A stretch of 59,158 bases of DNA from CAYLYU01 sp964501925 (GTDB lineage Bacteria; Pseudomonadota; Zetaproteobacteria; Mariprofundales; Mariprofundaceae): assembly GCA_964501925.1 (NCBI GenBank), contig CAZCTM010000012.1:1-59158 (forward strand). Direction: 5' to 3'. The notes under the pieces are model-generated. The model searched no databases and had not been told where the DNA came from. It saw only the letters and a list, made by a program, of their open reading frames with translations. Of the stretch, positions 39,806-49,043 are shown piece by piece. Both the position numbers and the translations under genes were made by a program. Every line of letters begins with the position of its first letter. Within the stretch, counting starts at the first letter, position 1.

Positions 39806-42502
39806 TTACAGTGAAGCTGCCACTTCCTCTATCAGGTAAAACTCAAAGGTGTCGCCAACCTTGATATCATTGAACTTGTCGATACCAATACCGCATTCAT
39901 AACCGCTTTTGACTTCCTTGACATCTTCCTTGAACCGCTTCAGGGACGCAAGCTTTCCGTCATAGATCAAGACACCGTCTCGAAGAACGCGCACACTGGC
40001 ATGGCGAGTGACATATCCGTCAGTAACGTAGCACCCGGCCACCTTGCCCACCTTGGGAACCGAAAAGACATCCCGGACTTCGGCAGAGCCAATCACCTTC
40101 TCGACTTCCTCGGGTGCGAGCAGTCCGCTCAAGGCCTGTTTGATATCATCGATGGCGTCATAAATCACCTTGTAAAAGCGGACATCCACGCCTTCAGTTT
40201 CTGCCAGACGCTTGGCCTTCGCCTCAGGTCTCACATTGAAACCGATGATAATGGCATTCGATGCCGAGGCGAGCATGATGTCCGTTTCCGTGATGCCACC
40301 AATACCCTTGTGGATGATGTTAACCTTGACATCCTCCGTACCAACCTTTGACAGGGCCTCGGCCATGGCTTCAACCGAGCCACCCACATCTGCCTTAATG
40401 ACAACCGGCAGCTCCTTGATCCCTTTTTCCTGAATGTTGCTGAACAGCTCATCCAGGCTCAGCTTCTTCTTGGCCTGCTCTGTGACACCGAGTTGACGGA
40501 TTTTCTCCTTGCGGAAGGCGATGATTTCACGTGCCTGCCGTTCATTTTCCACGACAACGATCTCCTGGCCCGCTTCCGGCAATTCCTCCAGGCCAAGAAT
40601 TTCGGCGGGGATGGAGGGACCTGCTGTCTTGTGCTGAACCCCGTTTTCATCAACAAGCGCACGAATGCGCCCCATGACGGTACCGGTCACGACAATATCC
40701 CCCTGTTTAAAGGTACCATTCTCCACCAGAACTGTTGCCACAGGACCACGGCCCCGATCCAGTCTGGATTCCACGATAACACCCCGGCCGCGCCGCTTGG
40801 GATTGGCCTTCAGCTCCAGAATTTCCGTTTGCAACGAGAGCATTTCCAGCAATTCATCCAGGCCCTCACCGGTCAACGCGGATACCGGCACGAAGATGGC
40901 ATCCCCGCCCCATTCTTCCGGAATCAACCCGTGTTCCGCCATTTGTCGCTTCACCTTCTCAATGTCAGCTTCCGGTTTATCAATCTTGTTAATGGCGACG
41001 ATGATGGGGACGTTGGCAGCCTTGGCATGGTTGAGCGCCTCAAGGGTCTGGGGTTTCACCCCGTCATCTGCGGCGACAACCAGGACAACCACATCCGTGA
41101 TCTTGGCACCCCGGGCACGCAGGCTGGTGAAGGCCTCATGACCAGGCGTGTCCAGAAAGACCACCCGATTTCCATCATTCAACTTCACCATGTAGGCGCC
41201 GATGTGCTGCGTAATGCCTCCCGCTTCTCCCTTTGCAATCGAGCTCTTGCGCAGGGCATCCAGCAAGGCTGTTTTACCGTGGTCGACGTGCCCCATAATG
41301 ACAACGATGGGAGGTCTTGGCTCAAGATCACCCTCATCCTCATCTTCCTTTTCAATAAGAAGCGCATCTTCCACCGCACCTTCATTGAGAAGCTTGGGCC
41401 GATGTCCAAACTCTTCCACCAGGAGCAGGGCCGTTTCAGCATCGATGCTCTCATTTACCGTGCAGGGCATTCCCATTTCAAAAAGTTTCTTGACCACTTC
41501 GGCCCCTTTGACAGCCATTCTGCTGGCCAGCTCCCCAACGGAGATTACCTCAGGGATTTCCACCGAACGGACGACCTTGGGTGCTTCTTTTTCTCCCTCA
41601 CGATGTTTCTTTCCGCGTGGTTTGCTTCCAAGACGCGCCAGACGCTCTTCTTCTTCCTCTGTCAGCGGAGCAGCACGTTTCAATTCCTCATAATGTCGAC
41701 GGGCCGCACGTTCAGCAGGTGAAAGCTTTCTCTGGGGGCGAATCTGTCCACCACGACGGCGATGAGCGCCTGGTGGCGGGGTTGTGGGCATGGGGGCTAC
41801 AGCGACGGAGGGAGTCCGGCGGGGAACGGCACGGGCCCCGGATGTCGACGGTTTTGAACGCTGGGCATTCCTCCGAGCCGCACGTTCCGTCTTGATCTGA
41901 TTCTCAAGCTGCTTGATTGTCGATCTTGGTGCTTTTGATGAAGCGATCTGAGCGGGTGTGAGCCCCTTTCTGAAGGTCGTTCGTGGGCCACGGGATGTCT
42001 CACGTCCTCCAGATGCCTGCTTTTTGATCTCCTTCCCACGCGCTTCTGGAGCAGGCGGAGTTCTTACCACCGGTGTTTTTTGAGTAATGTCAGGTTCAGG
42101 GGTCGCCGTAACGTCCCTTTTTGCCACGGCTGGTTTTCGTATCAGGGTGGCGGAAGGAGCGGTGGCCTGTTTCTTTTCTGCCGGCTCGACGGATTCAGAG
42201 ACTTTTATCCTTCGGCGCCTCACCTCCACGGTAACCGTACGTCCACGGTCATCCTTGCCCCCCATCCGGGACTGGCCGGCAATCATCGGCCGATTCAGCG
42301 TCAATGTCCTTCCTAGGGTTCTTCGGGAGCTTTCCTGCTTTCCTTTGGACTTCAATGCTTCAATGATTTTTTGCTTGTCTTCATCATCCAGCATGCTTGT
42401 AGGGCCACTCACTGCCAGACCACAACGGATGGCAATACGCTGCAACTCAATCACATCTGTATTGAGCTCTTTTGCCAACTCCAGGATACGTATATTTGCC
42501 AT
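39806..42502 (-). CDS. infB: Translation initiation factor IF-2
   Basis: 898 residues. GTPase that places fMet-tRNA on the initiating ribosome. An IF2_N domain (MANIRILELAKELN) is followed by a basic, low-complexity linker of about 250 residues. The G domain begins at about 400 (GHVDHGKT, DTPGHEAF, NKID). The C-terminal domains II, III and IV complete the protein and end FYLIEEVAASL. It lies 180 bases after nusA and nine bases before rbfA, the standard cluster order. The 180-base gap is discussed as a possible remnant of ylxR. Confidence 0.97.
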   Translation of the reverse strand: MANIRILELAKELNTDVIELQRIAIRCGLAVSGPTSMLDDEDKQKIIEALKSKGKQESSRRTLGRTLTLNRPMIAGQSRMGGKDDRGRTVTVEVRRRRIKVSESVEPAEKKQATAPSATLIRKPAVAKRDVTATPEPDITQKTPVVRTPPAPEARGKEIKKQASGGRETSRGPRTTFRKGLTPAQIASSKAPRSTIKQLENQIKTERAARRNAQRSKPSTSGARAVPRRTPSVAVAPMPTTPPPGAHRRRGGQIRPQRKLSPAERAARRHYEELKRAAPLTEEEEERLARLGSKPRGKKHREGEKEAPKVVRSVEIPEVISVGELASRMAVKGAEVVKKLFEMGMPCTVNESIDAETALLLVEEFGHRPKLLNEGAVEDALLIEKEDEDEGDLEPRPPIVVIMGHVDHGKTALLDALRKSSIAKGEAGGITQHIGAYMVKLNDGNRVVFLDTPGHEAFTSLRARGAKITDVVVLVVAADDGVKPQTLEALNHAKAANVPIIVAINKIDKPEADIEKVKRQMAEHGLIPEEWGGDAIFVPVSALTGEGLDELLEMLSLQTEILELKANPKRRGRGVIVESRLDRGRGPVATVLVENGTFKQGDIVVTGTVMGRIRALVDENGVQHKTAGPSIPAEILGLEELPEAGQEIVVVENERQAREIIAFRKEKIRQLGVTEQAKKKLSLDELFSNIQEKGIKELPVVIKADVGGSVEAMAEALSKVGTEDVKVNIIHKGIGGITETDIMLASASNAIIIGFNVRPEAKAKRLAETEGVDVRFYKVIYDAIDDIKQALSGLLAPEEVEKVIGSAEVRDVFSVPKVGKVAGCYVTDGYVTRHASVRVLRDGVLIYDGKLASLKRFKEDVKEVKSGYECGIGIDKFNDIKVGDTFEFYLIEEVAASL

Positions 42503-42682
42503 CTAAACTCTCACCTCTACTTATTCCGGCGCCCATGATCATCCAGCATTCTGACCCCAAACAAATTGTGCTCGGCTTGCATTCCAAGACATCCACTTGC
42601 TGGTCTGTCAGGCATGGCCTCATGTCACGAAAGCCAATTATACACCTTTGTTCGACTTCTTGCAGGTGCCCGCCTTCCGGCT

Positions 42683-44164
42683 TCACCCCTCATCAAACCA
42701 GCCACATTCTTTTCTCGCAGCCATGATCAGGGATTCAAGCTGCTGCTGGGTTTGCCCCTCAATCCCCGCAAGTTCATCAATGGATGCGTCGGCCAGGGCC
42801 TCAGCCGTACCTATGCCACGCTTCGCCAGTTGCTCGGCAATCTCCCGGGTGATGCCTGGAACCTTCATAAGGCTGTCCTCGATCTCCGCGGCAGCTTCGG
42901 ATCCTTCCTCCGCCAGGGCCTTCTCAAGCAGTGAATCACGTGCCCTCTTCTGCAACTCTACTGCCAGATCAGCATCCAGCCCCTCAAGGGCTGCAAGTTC
43001 ATCCAGCGAGCAATAGGCAACATCCTCCAGACTGAGAAAACCCTCCGAAGCAAGATAGGCTGCAAACTCTTCATCCAGATCCAGCACTTCGTGAAACAGC
43101 TTTTTCATGTGTTCCACTTCTGCACGTCGCCGTTCATGTTCCTCACCAGTGGTCATGATTTCGATGTTCCAGCCACTCAGCTCGGAAGCCAGACGGACAT
43201 TCTGACCCCTTTTTCCAATGGCGATTGCCAGCTGATCCTCAGCCACAGCCACTTCGATCGTCTGTTTTTCCTCATCCACAAGCACACGCTCAATAGCAGC
43301 GGGGGCCATGGCATTGATGACAAACGTTGCCGGATCAGGGGTCCATTCGATAATGTCAATTTTCTCCCCGTGCAGCTCGTTGACGACTGCCTGCACCCGC
43401 GCCCCACGCATTCCGACACATGCGCCAACAGGGTCAACACTCGGATCATGGGAAATGACCGCGATTTTTGTGCGTGACCCCGGATCCCGGGCGATGGCCT
43501 GGATTTCAACAACACCATCCTGAATCTCCGGAACCTCCTGCTCAAAAAGGCGAAGGACCATCCCGGCATCCGCCCGTGACATGATGAGAAGGGGGCCAAC
43601 GGGTTGGTTTCGCACTTCACGCAAGTAGGCCCGAATACGATCGCCCTGCCGGAACGTCTCCCTGGGAAGAAGATCTTCACGGAACATAACCGCCTCTCCT
43701 CTCCCCAGATCGACGTAAACATTACCGCGTTCGACCCGCTTGACGATGCCCGCAATAAGCTCGCCAACCCGAGGTTCATATTCGGCGATCACACGCTCAC
43801 GTTCTGCCTCACGAATTTTCTGGTTGATGACCTGCTTGGCCGTCTGTGCCGCGATTCTCCCAAGTTCAATGGGTTCAAGCTCTTCCTTGAATTCGCTCCC
43901 GATCTCGGCCTTGGGATCGATCTTCCTGGCATCCTCCAGATTCAATTCATTCTCTTCATCCTCGACCTCCTCCACCACGGTCCGAACATGGTAGAGATGA
44001 ATCTGGCCGGTTTTACGATCAATCTCTGCCTCCACATGTTTGTTCCCGTAAGTGCGCCGGGCGACTGTTTTCAAGGCCGACTCCATCGCCTCGAGCACAA
44101 GTTCCCGGTCAACGGACTTTTCTCTGGCGACAGATTCTGCTACCTGTAAAATCTCCATACCCAT
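42683..44164 (-). CDS. nusA: Transcription termination/antitermination factor NusA
   Basis: 493 residues. RNA polymerase-binding elongation factor that modulates pausing, termination and rRNA antitermination. The N-terminus MGMEILQVAESVAREK aligns with E. coli MNKEILAVVEAVSNEK, so the start is set at 44164, about 26 codons inside a longer frame. S1 (about 135-200) and two KH domains follow (KH core VGACVGMRGARVQAV). Two acidic C-terminal repeats (LEGLDADLAVELQ, IEGQTQQQLES) end the protein. It comes 19 bases after rimP in the standard rimP-nusA-infB order. The start base may be off by one because it was read by eye. Confidence 0.95.
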   Translation of the reverse strand: MGMEILQVAESVAREKSVDRELVLEAMESALKTVARRTYGNKHVEAEIDRKTGQIHLYHVRTVVEEVEDEENELNLEDARKIDPKAEIGSEFKEELEPIELGRIAAQTAKQVINQKIREAERERVIAEYEPRVGELIAGIVKRVERGNVYVDLGRGEAVMFREDLLPRETFRQGDRIRAYLREVRNQPVGPLLIMSRADAGMVLRLFEQEVPEIQDGVVEIQAIARDPGSRTKIAVISHDPSVDPVGACVGMRGARVQAVVNELHGEKIDIIEWTPDPATFVINAMAPAAIERVLVDEEKQTIEVAVAEDQLAIAIGKRGQNVRLASELSGWNIEIMTTGEEHERRRAEVEHMKKLFHEVLDLDEEFAAYLASEGFLSLEDVAYCSLDELAALEGLDADLAVELQKRARDSLLEKALAEEGSEAAAEIEDSLMKVPGITREIAEQLAKRGIGTAEALADASIDELAGIEGQTQQQLESLIMAARKECGWFDEG

Positions 44165-44183
44165 TATTCTGCAATCCCCATTG

Positions 44184-44657
44184 TTATTTTCCCTTTTGTC
44201 TTTTTTTGGTGGTCTGTTTGTTCCAGTTGATAGCCCGAACAACTTTTACCACATCTTCCATAACCACATGATGTTCCTTGCCGTTGCCTTCCCTGATACG
44301 CAACCCCCCTTCAGCGGGACCGAGATTTACGCCTTCAATCCTGCGGCCATCAAGACAGTGCACTTCAAGCAGTTCACCCTGATGACGGTAAAAATCAGCC
44401 TTGTTCCGCAACGGCCAGTCCAGTCCGGGTGAGGACACCTCAAGCCGGTAACTTCCATGGAAAAGGGATTCGGCATCCAGTTGCAGTGACAGTGCACGAC
44501 TGAATTGTTCAAGGCACGTACTGTCTACACCTCCGGCGCGGTCAACAATCACTTTCAGGTATTTGTTGCGATGGCTTCCACCCAAGGTGATATCAAGGAT
44601 ATCAACCTGGAGGTCAACTGCGATGGGTGCAGCTAATCTCTCAATTTCCTTTTCCAA
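44184..44657 (-). CDS. rimP: Ribosome maturation factor RimP
   Basis: 157 residues. Cytoplasmic factor needed for 30S subunit assembly, near the S12/S19 region. The N-terminal half (IERLAAPIAVDLQVDILDI) and the YRLEVSSPGLDWPL motif are diagnostic; the C-terminal SH3-like domain (FYRHQGELLEVHC) follows. It opens with TTG at 44657 and has TAGGAG five or six bases upstream. First gene of the rimP-nusA-infB operon. The leader is very short: a strong terminator-like hairpin sits only about 19 bases upstream. Confidence 0.93.
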   Translation of the reverse strand: MEKEIERLAAPIAVDLQVDILDITLGGSHRNKYLKVIVDRAGGVDSTCLEQFSRALSLQLDAESLFHGSYRLEVSSPGLDWPLRNKADFYRHQGELLEVHCLDGRRIEGVNLGPAEGGLRIREGNGKEHHVVMEDVVKVVRAINWNKQTTKKRQKGK

Positions 44658-44675
44658 ACAAACTCCTAAAAAAAC

Positions 44676-44698
44676 AAAAAAGCGAGCCGCAGCTCACT
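44676..44698 (-). terminator. Intrinsic terminator between lpxB and rimP
   Basis: On the minus strand AGTGAGC-TGCG-GCTCGCT (44698-44681) makes a 7-bp stem with one G-T pair. A run of T residues follows, interrupted by a single G (TTTTTTG-TTTTTTT). It lies 70 bases after the lpxB stop and only about 19 bases before the rimP start, so it may also act as an attenuator for the nusA operon. Confidence 0.8.
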
Positions 44699-44768
44699 TT
44701 CTCACGCTCATATGCTAAGCAGTTCATATAATTTTACAAGTTAAACCCGTGCCAACCGGAAGCCTTGG

Positions 44769-45902
44769 CTACACTTTCCTGCGTGGGCTCATCGAAATGA
44801 CCATTTGCGCCACTTCAGTCGCCGGATCCCTGGTGCCCAGCAGATTTCTGAGCCTTGAAAAGCATCTTCTTTGCCTTTCAGCCGCATCCCTGTCTTCAAT
44901 AAGGGGAACAAGTTCGTCCATGATTTTCTCCACGGTACATTGCGCCTGGATCAGCTCGGGCATTACCGTCTGATCACCCATAAGAATGTTAACCAGTCCG
45001 ATATGCTTGACCGTTGCCAATTTTCGTCCGAAAAAAATATGTGCGGGTGTTGAACGATAGATAAGAACCGTCGGCACGTCCCACAATGCCAGCTCCAGAG
45101 TGACCGTGCCTGATGCGGCCACGGCTGCATCCACGGGTAACGAGAAACAGCTGGCCGAGCGTGGAACAATCCTTGCCCCCTCCTCCTTCAAGGGAGCAAG
45201 CATCACATCTTCCGCACCCGTCGCCTGAGGTACGACGCATTGGACATGAGGGAACCTGTTATGAAGTTCAATCAATAAACCACTCAGAACAGGTACATGG
45301 CGTTTCAGCTCCCCTCTTCTGCTTCCGGGGAGCAAGGCGATGATGGGTTGGTGAGGATCAAGTTGAAACCGACGGCAAAACGCTTCCCTTGACCAACCCT
45401 CTGAGCAGCTCTGAACAGAAGGATTGCCGACATAGGAAGCCTCAATCCCTTTGCCGGCGAACCATTCAGGCTCGAAGGGAAGAATGCAGGCCAGCCTGTC
45501 CTGGGAAAGCTTCAGCTGCCGGACGCGCCACTTTCCCCAGGCCCAGAGTTTCGGGGCAATGTATTGAATGACCGGGATGCCTAGCTGGCGTAACTTTGCC
45601 CCGACACGCATGTGGAAGCCCGGATAGTCGACCAGGACAGCCACTTCCGGCCTTTGATCCCTTGCCCACGATAACATCTTTTTCTCCGTTCCTTGAATCC
45701 GTGGTAGCGCTTTGACAACATCACCAAACCCCATCACGTTAAGCTCACGTATGTGCGCCAGGGTATGGCAGCCTTCTTTCTGCATGTATTGACCTGCAAT
45801 ACCGCTGCAACGTATATCGGGATCGATTTCGTGAAGTGCACGGATCAAAGCTGCAGCATGCATATCTCCCGAGGCCTCACCGGCACTGACCAGGATATTC
45901 AT
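44769..45902 (-). CDS. lpxB: Lipid-A-disaccharide synthase LpxB
   Basis: 377 residues, close to the family size. Glycosyltransferase joining UDP-2,3-diacylglucosamine and lipid X to give the lipid A disaccharide at the inner membrane. The N-terminal MNILVSAGEASGDMHAAALI is diagnostic. The donor-binding LLPGSRRGELKRH block and the C-terminal DELVPLIEDRDAAERQRRCF follow. It is the last gene of the rpsB-to-lpxB series, 43 bases after lpxI. An intrinsic terminator lies 70 bases downstream. Confidence 0.96.
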   Translation of the reverse strand: MNILVSAGEASGDMHAAALIRALHEIDPDIRCSGIAGQYMQKEGCHTLAHIRELNVMGFGDVVKALPRIQGTEKKMLSWARDQRPEVAVLVDYPGFHMRVGAKLRQLGIPVIQYIAPKLWAWGKWRVRQLKLSQDRLACILPFEPEWFAGKGIEASYVGNPSVQSCSEGWSREAFCRRFQLDPHQPIIALLPGSRRGELKRHVPVLSGLLIELHNRFPHVQCVVPQATGAEDVMLAPLKEEGARIVPRSASCFSLPVDAAVAASGTVTLELALWDVPTVLIYRSTPAHIFFGRKLATVKHIGLVNILMGDQTVMPELIQAQCTVEKIMDELVPLIEDRDAAERQRRCFSRLRNLLGTRDPATEVAQMVISMSPRRKV

Positions 45903-45945
45903 GGCATACCGTATTTCATTGGGCTGAGGTGCACCTAATCCGGTT

Positions 45946-46791
45946 TCACTGCACCGGGTCTTCAGGGGGGGTTAGCCCAAGGATGGTGATGCCAAGCCGA
46001 TCGGCAAGCTGCGCGAAGTCCTGTCTCTGAAGCATCAGGGTTTTGCCGGCCTCAACCGCTAGCATCACGCAACCGGATTCTGACATCACCTTCAGGGTGT
46101 CAGGTCCGACCGCAGGCACATCAAAACGAAGATCCTGGTTGGGCTTGGCGATCTTGACAACCACGGCCTTCCCGCTCCCCAGCTTTCCTCCTCGCCGGAT
46201 CGCTTCATCGGTCCCTTCGATGGCTTCAACTGCCAACACACTCTGGTTCTGTACAACAACGGTTTGCCCGATGTCTAGGGCTGCCACACCTTTGGCCTGG
46301 AGGAAACCAAACTCGGCATCACGCATCATTTCCTTTCTGGGCCTGGGGCCAAAAAGATGCCCCGATGTGGCCAGCATCTCATGTGCGAAGTCGGTTTGGG
46401 CAAGAACCTCGATGCCCTCCTTCGCCAGGAGATCCGCAATGGCATTCATGATCGTGTCGTCACGCCTGTCCGGGAGCTTCGCAAGCGTATGCAGTGCCTT
46501 AAAGTCGGGGCGGAAGTTCCTGAACAAATGGAGTTTTTTTACCTTGCCAGCCATGACAACCTGGCGCACACCGTGTCTCTTGAAACAATTGATCATGGCC
46601 TGCAACTGGCCTACATGCAGCCATGAGGTGGAACTACTGAATTCTTCAATGGACGGGAAGGTTTCGCCATGAATCGCAACAGTGTGAATTTGAAACCCCT
46701 GGCTGCGAAGGTTATGAGCGACCTCCAATGGAAAGGAACCATAACCGGCGATCAAGCCAATTCCGGCCTGATCAGGGGGTCTTTGATTCAT
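45946..46791 (-). CDS. lpxI: UDP-2,3-diacylglucosamine pyrophosphatase LpxI
   Basis: 281 residues from the ATG at 46791. Hydrolyses UDP-2,3-diacylglucosamine to lipid X, replacing LpxH in lineages that lack it. Family blocks include IGLIAGYGSFPLEVA, VVMAGKVKKLHLFRNFRPD and FGPRPRKEMMRDAEFGF. It starts 20 bases before the lpxA stop, so the two genes overlap. The order lpxD-fabZ-lpxA-lpxI-lpxB matches the known arrangement in LpxI-containing bacteria, and no lpxH is in the window. A longer start at 46872 would overlap lpxA extensively and is rejected. Confidence 0.94.
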   Translation of the reverse strand: MNQRPPDQAGIGLIAGYGSFPLEVAHNLRSQGFQIHTVAIHGETFPSIEEFSSSTSWLHVGQLQAMINCFKRHGVRQVVMAGKVKKLHLFRNFRPDFKALHTLAKLPDRRDDTIMNAIADLLAKEGIEVLAQTDFAHEMLATSGHLFGPRPRKEMMRDAEFGFLQAKGVAALDIGQTVVVQNQSVLAVEAIEGTDEAIRRGGKLGSGKAVVVKIAKPNQDLRFDVPAVGPDTLKVMSESGCVMLAVEAGKTLMLQRQDFAQLADRLGITILGLTPPEDPVQ

Positions 46792-47581
46792 GATCCCGAT
46801 GCAAACATAATCCTTTTCTGGCACTTTGCACAAAATTGTAAAGCTCAAGGGCGGCTGGGTTTTCCCCGACAATGGCCTCTGCCTTCTTCAGTCTGAGTTC
46901 CATCTTGTCACGGCTCTGGAAGAAGATTCGGTACAAACGCCTCAGCAGGGTAATCGTTTCAGAATCAAATCCGGCACGGCGCAAACCGACCAGATTAAGC
47001 CCCGACAACCCTGCTCTGTAACCGCCGGCGATCATGCAGAAAGGCGGAACATCCTTAACGACCCCCGACATCCCGCCAAGCATGGCCAGCTTTCCAATCC
47101 TTGTTTGCTGATGAACCGCAGCCAGGCCACCGATGATCGCTCCATCACCCACTTCAACATGACCGGCCAGTGTGGCGCAATTTGCCAGGACAATCCCGTT
47201 TCCGAGAAGACAGTCATGGGCCACATGGGCGTAGGCCATGAGGAGATTCCCGTTACCAATCCTGGTCAGCATCCCTCCCGCTTCCGTACCCGGATTAACG
47301 GTTGTGTTCTCCCGGAAAATGTTGTCGTCCCCAATGATCAGCCTAGAGGGCTCACCGTGATATTTAAGATCCTGGGGTTCGCTTCCGATGCTTGCAAAAG
47401 GAAAAATACGGTTGTTTCTGCCCAGTGTGGTGTGCCCGGTGACCACGACGTGAGAGATCAATTCACACCCGGCACCAATGCTGACATGTTCCCCCACGAC
47501 GCAGAAAGGCCCGACCTTTGCCTCCGGATGAATCATGGCCCCTTCAGCAATTATTGCAGAAGGATGGATGTTGCTGTTCAC
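46772..47581 (-). CDS. lpxA: Acyl-[ACP]-UDP-N-acetylglucosamine O-acyltransferase LpxA
   Basis: 269 residues. First lipid A step: transfers a 3-hydroxyacyl chain to the 3-OH of UDP-GlcNAc. The left-handed beta helix of hexapeptide repeats is obvious (IHPSAIIAEGAMIHPEAKVG and following). The catalytic His lies in MAYAHVAHDCLLGN. The C-terminal helical domain ends SARKGLCLHRDHESKTP. The start is GTG 47581, sharing GTGA with the fabZ stop. Coupled to fabZ upstream and lpxI downstream. Confidence 0.97.
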   Translation of the reverse strand: MNSNIHPSAIIAEGAMIHPEAKVGPFCVVGEHVSIGAGCELISHVVVTGHTTLGRNNRIFPFASIGSEPQDLKYHGEPSRLIIGDDNIFRENTTVNPGTEAGGMLTRIGNGNLLMAYAHVAHDCLLGNGIVLANCATLAGHVEVGDGAIIGGLAAVHQQTRIGKLAMLGGMSGVVKDVPPFCMIAGGYRAGLSGLNLVGLRRAGFDSETITLLRRLYRIFFQSRDKMELRLKKAEAIVGENPAALELYNFVQSARKGLCLHRDHESKTP

Positions 47582-48024
47582 ACGGTGTCTCTTGCCACCA
47601 GGGTGGCCATAAGCTCACCATCGCACACAAGCTGACCGTCCACTTTTGCCTGGCCACTGAATTTCCACAGATTTCCTCTGTGACGCATGACATCAAGCTC
47701 AAAGATAAGCGTATCGCCGGGGCGTACCGGCTTCCTGAATCGCACCCTGTCAATTCCTGTGAAATAAACCAGCGCATCCTGGAAGTGAGGTGTCGACTCA
47801 AAGGCCAGAATCCCGCCAGCCTGAGCCATGGCCTCGACTATCAGGACTCCCGGCATTACCGGATGATGTGGAAAGTGCCCCTGGAAAAAGGGTTCATTGA
47901 TGGTGACATTCTTGAGGGCCCGAATGGATTTTTCAACCTCCAGCTCAAGTATCCTGTCGATCATCAGGAATGGATACCGGTGAGGCAATCGCTCTAATAT
48001 GCTGTCAATGTTCAATTTCATCAT
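47578..48024 (-). CDS. fabZ: 3-hydroxyacyl-[ACP] dehydratase FabZ
   Basis: 148 residues. Hot-dog-fold enzyme that dehydrates 3-hydroxyacyl-ACP in fatty acid elongation. The active-site segment GHFPHHPVMPGVLIVEAMAQ holds the catalytic His and Glu, and LPHRYPFLMIDRIL is the typical N-terminal block. The ATG at 48024 (or the adjacent ATG at 48021) lies 20 bases inside the lpxD gene, so the two overlap. Its stop shares GTGA with the lpxA start. Its location among lpx genes balances hydroxyacyl supply to LpxA and LpxD. Confidence 0.95.
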   Translation of the reverse strand: MMKLNIDSILERLPHRYPFLMIDRILELEVEKSIRALKNVTINEPFFQGHFPHHPVMPGVLIVEAMAQAGGILAFESTPHFQDALVYFTGIDRVRFRKPVRPGDTLIFELDVMRHRGNLWKFSGQAKVDGQLVCDGELMATLVARDTV

Positions 48025-49036
48025 CCTGTTTCGTCCCGCCCTTTCCCGGTTTCGGCATGGATCGCCAAAGCTGGGGGAGTCGCTGAAATAAAGCCGTGGC
48101 CTTAAGCCAAAGCCGATGGGGCATAACCGGGATGCCGGCGTAAATCCCCCCCGTTTCCAGATCACCCATGACCCCGGACTTGGCTGCGATTTTCACGTTC
48201 TGTCCTATCCTTAGATGCCCGGCGACGCCAACCTGCCCCCCAAACTGACACCCGTGACCTATCTCTGTTGAGCCTGATATGCCCACCTGGCTGGCCATAA
48301 TGCTGAAAGCCCCTATACGGACGTTATGGCCGATCTGAATAAGATTATCAAGCTTGACGCCATTCTCGATTACAGTATCGCCGATGGTCCCCCGGTCGAT
48401 GCATGTGTTGGCCCCGATCTCCACGTCATCCCCAATGATAACCCTTCCAACCTGGGGTATTTTCAGATGTTCCTTACCATTCCAGGCATAACCAAAACCG
48501 TCTGACCCAACCACGGCACCGGCCTGCAGGATAGATCTGTCTCCAAGCACGCAACCGGCGGACAATATTGAACCGGGATGGAGGATACAATTTGCCCCGA
48601 TTCTTGCCCCTTTCCCGACAATGCATCCCGGCCCAATGATGGAGCCTTCTCCAACCTCGGCATCGGCCTCTATGACCGCCAGTGCCCCCACATCGACACT
48701 GTCTGCCACATGAGCACCCGGATCTATGTTGGCGGATGGATGCCGGTATCCGGAAGCTGTCGGGAGCGGCTTGAAATGACGCTGGAGAAGGGCAAAGGCC
48801 AGATAGGGATCCTTAACCCTGACAACAGGACGTTCGGTGCCGGGAAAATCATTCTTCCCGAGCAGGACCACTGCGGCACGGGAATGGTCAAATTCGGATT
48901 TGTAACGGGAATTGGCAAGGAATGCCACCTCGTCACTGGTGGCGAATTTAAGCGTCTGGATGCCATGCACTTCCTTGTCAGGATCCGCATGCTCCAGTTT
49001 TCCCGAGACAATTTGCTCCAGTTGACCTAGGCGCAC
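48005..49036 (-). CDS. lpxD: UDP-3-O-acylglucosamine N-acyltransferase LpxD
   Basis: 343 residues. N-acylates UDP-3-O-acylglucosamine in lipid A synthesis. An N-terminal uridine-binding domain is followed by a left-handed hexapeptide beta helix (for example ADAEVGEGSIIGPGCIVGKG) with the active-site region QIGHNVRIG. The C-terminus is helical and ends GGTKQDDEIEH. The start is GTG at 49036, seven bases after the skp stop. It overlaps fabZ by 20 bases at its end. Confidence 0.97.
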   Translation of the reverse strand: MRLGQLEQIVSGKLEHADPDKEVHGIQTLKFATSDEVAFLANSRYKSEFDHSRAAVVLLGKNDFPGTERPVVRVKDPYLAFALLQRHFKPLPTASGYRHPSANIDPGAHVADSVDVGALAVIEADAEVGEGSIIGPGCIVGKGARIGANCILHPGSILSAGCVLGDRSILQAGAVVGSDGFGYAWNGKEHLKIPQVGRVIIGDDVEIGANTCIDRGTIGDTVIENGVKLDNLIQIGHNVRIGAFSIMASQVGISGSTEIGHGCQFGGQVGVAGHLRIGQNVKIAAKSGVMGDLETGGIYAGIPVMPHRLWLKATALFQRLPQLWRSMPKPGKGGTKQDDEIEH

Positions 49037-49043
49037 AGGAGTC

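Noticed and set aside
40493..41722. 409-codon plus-strand frame opposite infB
   Set aside because: Complete overlap with infB, no ribosome binding site and no family resemblance; antisense shadow of a GC-rich gene.
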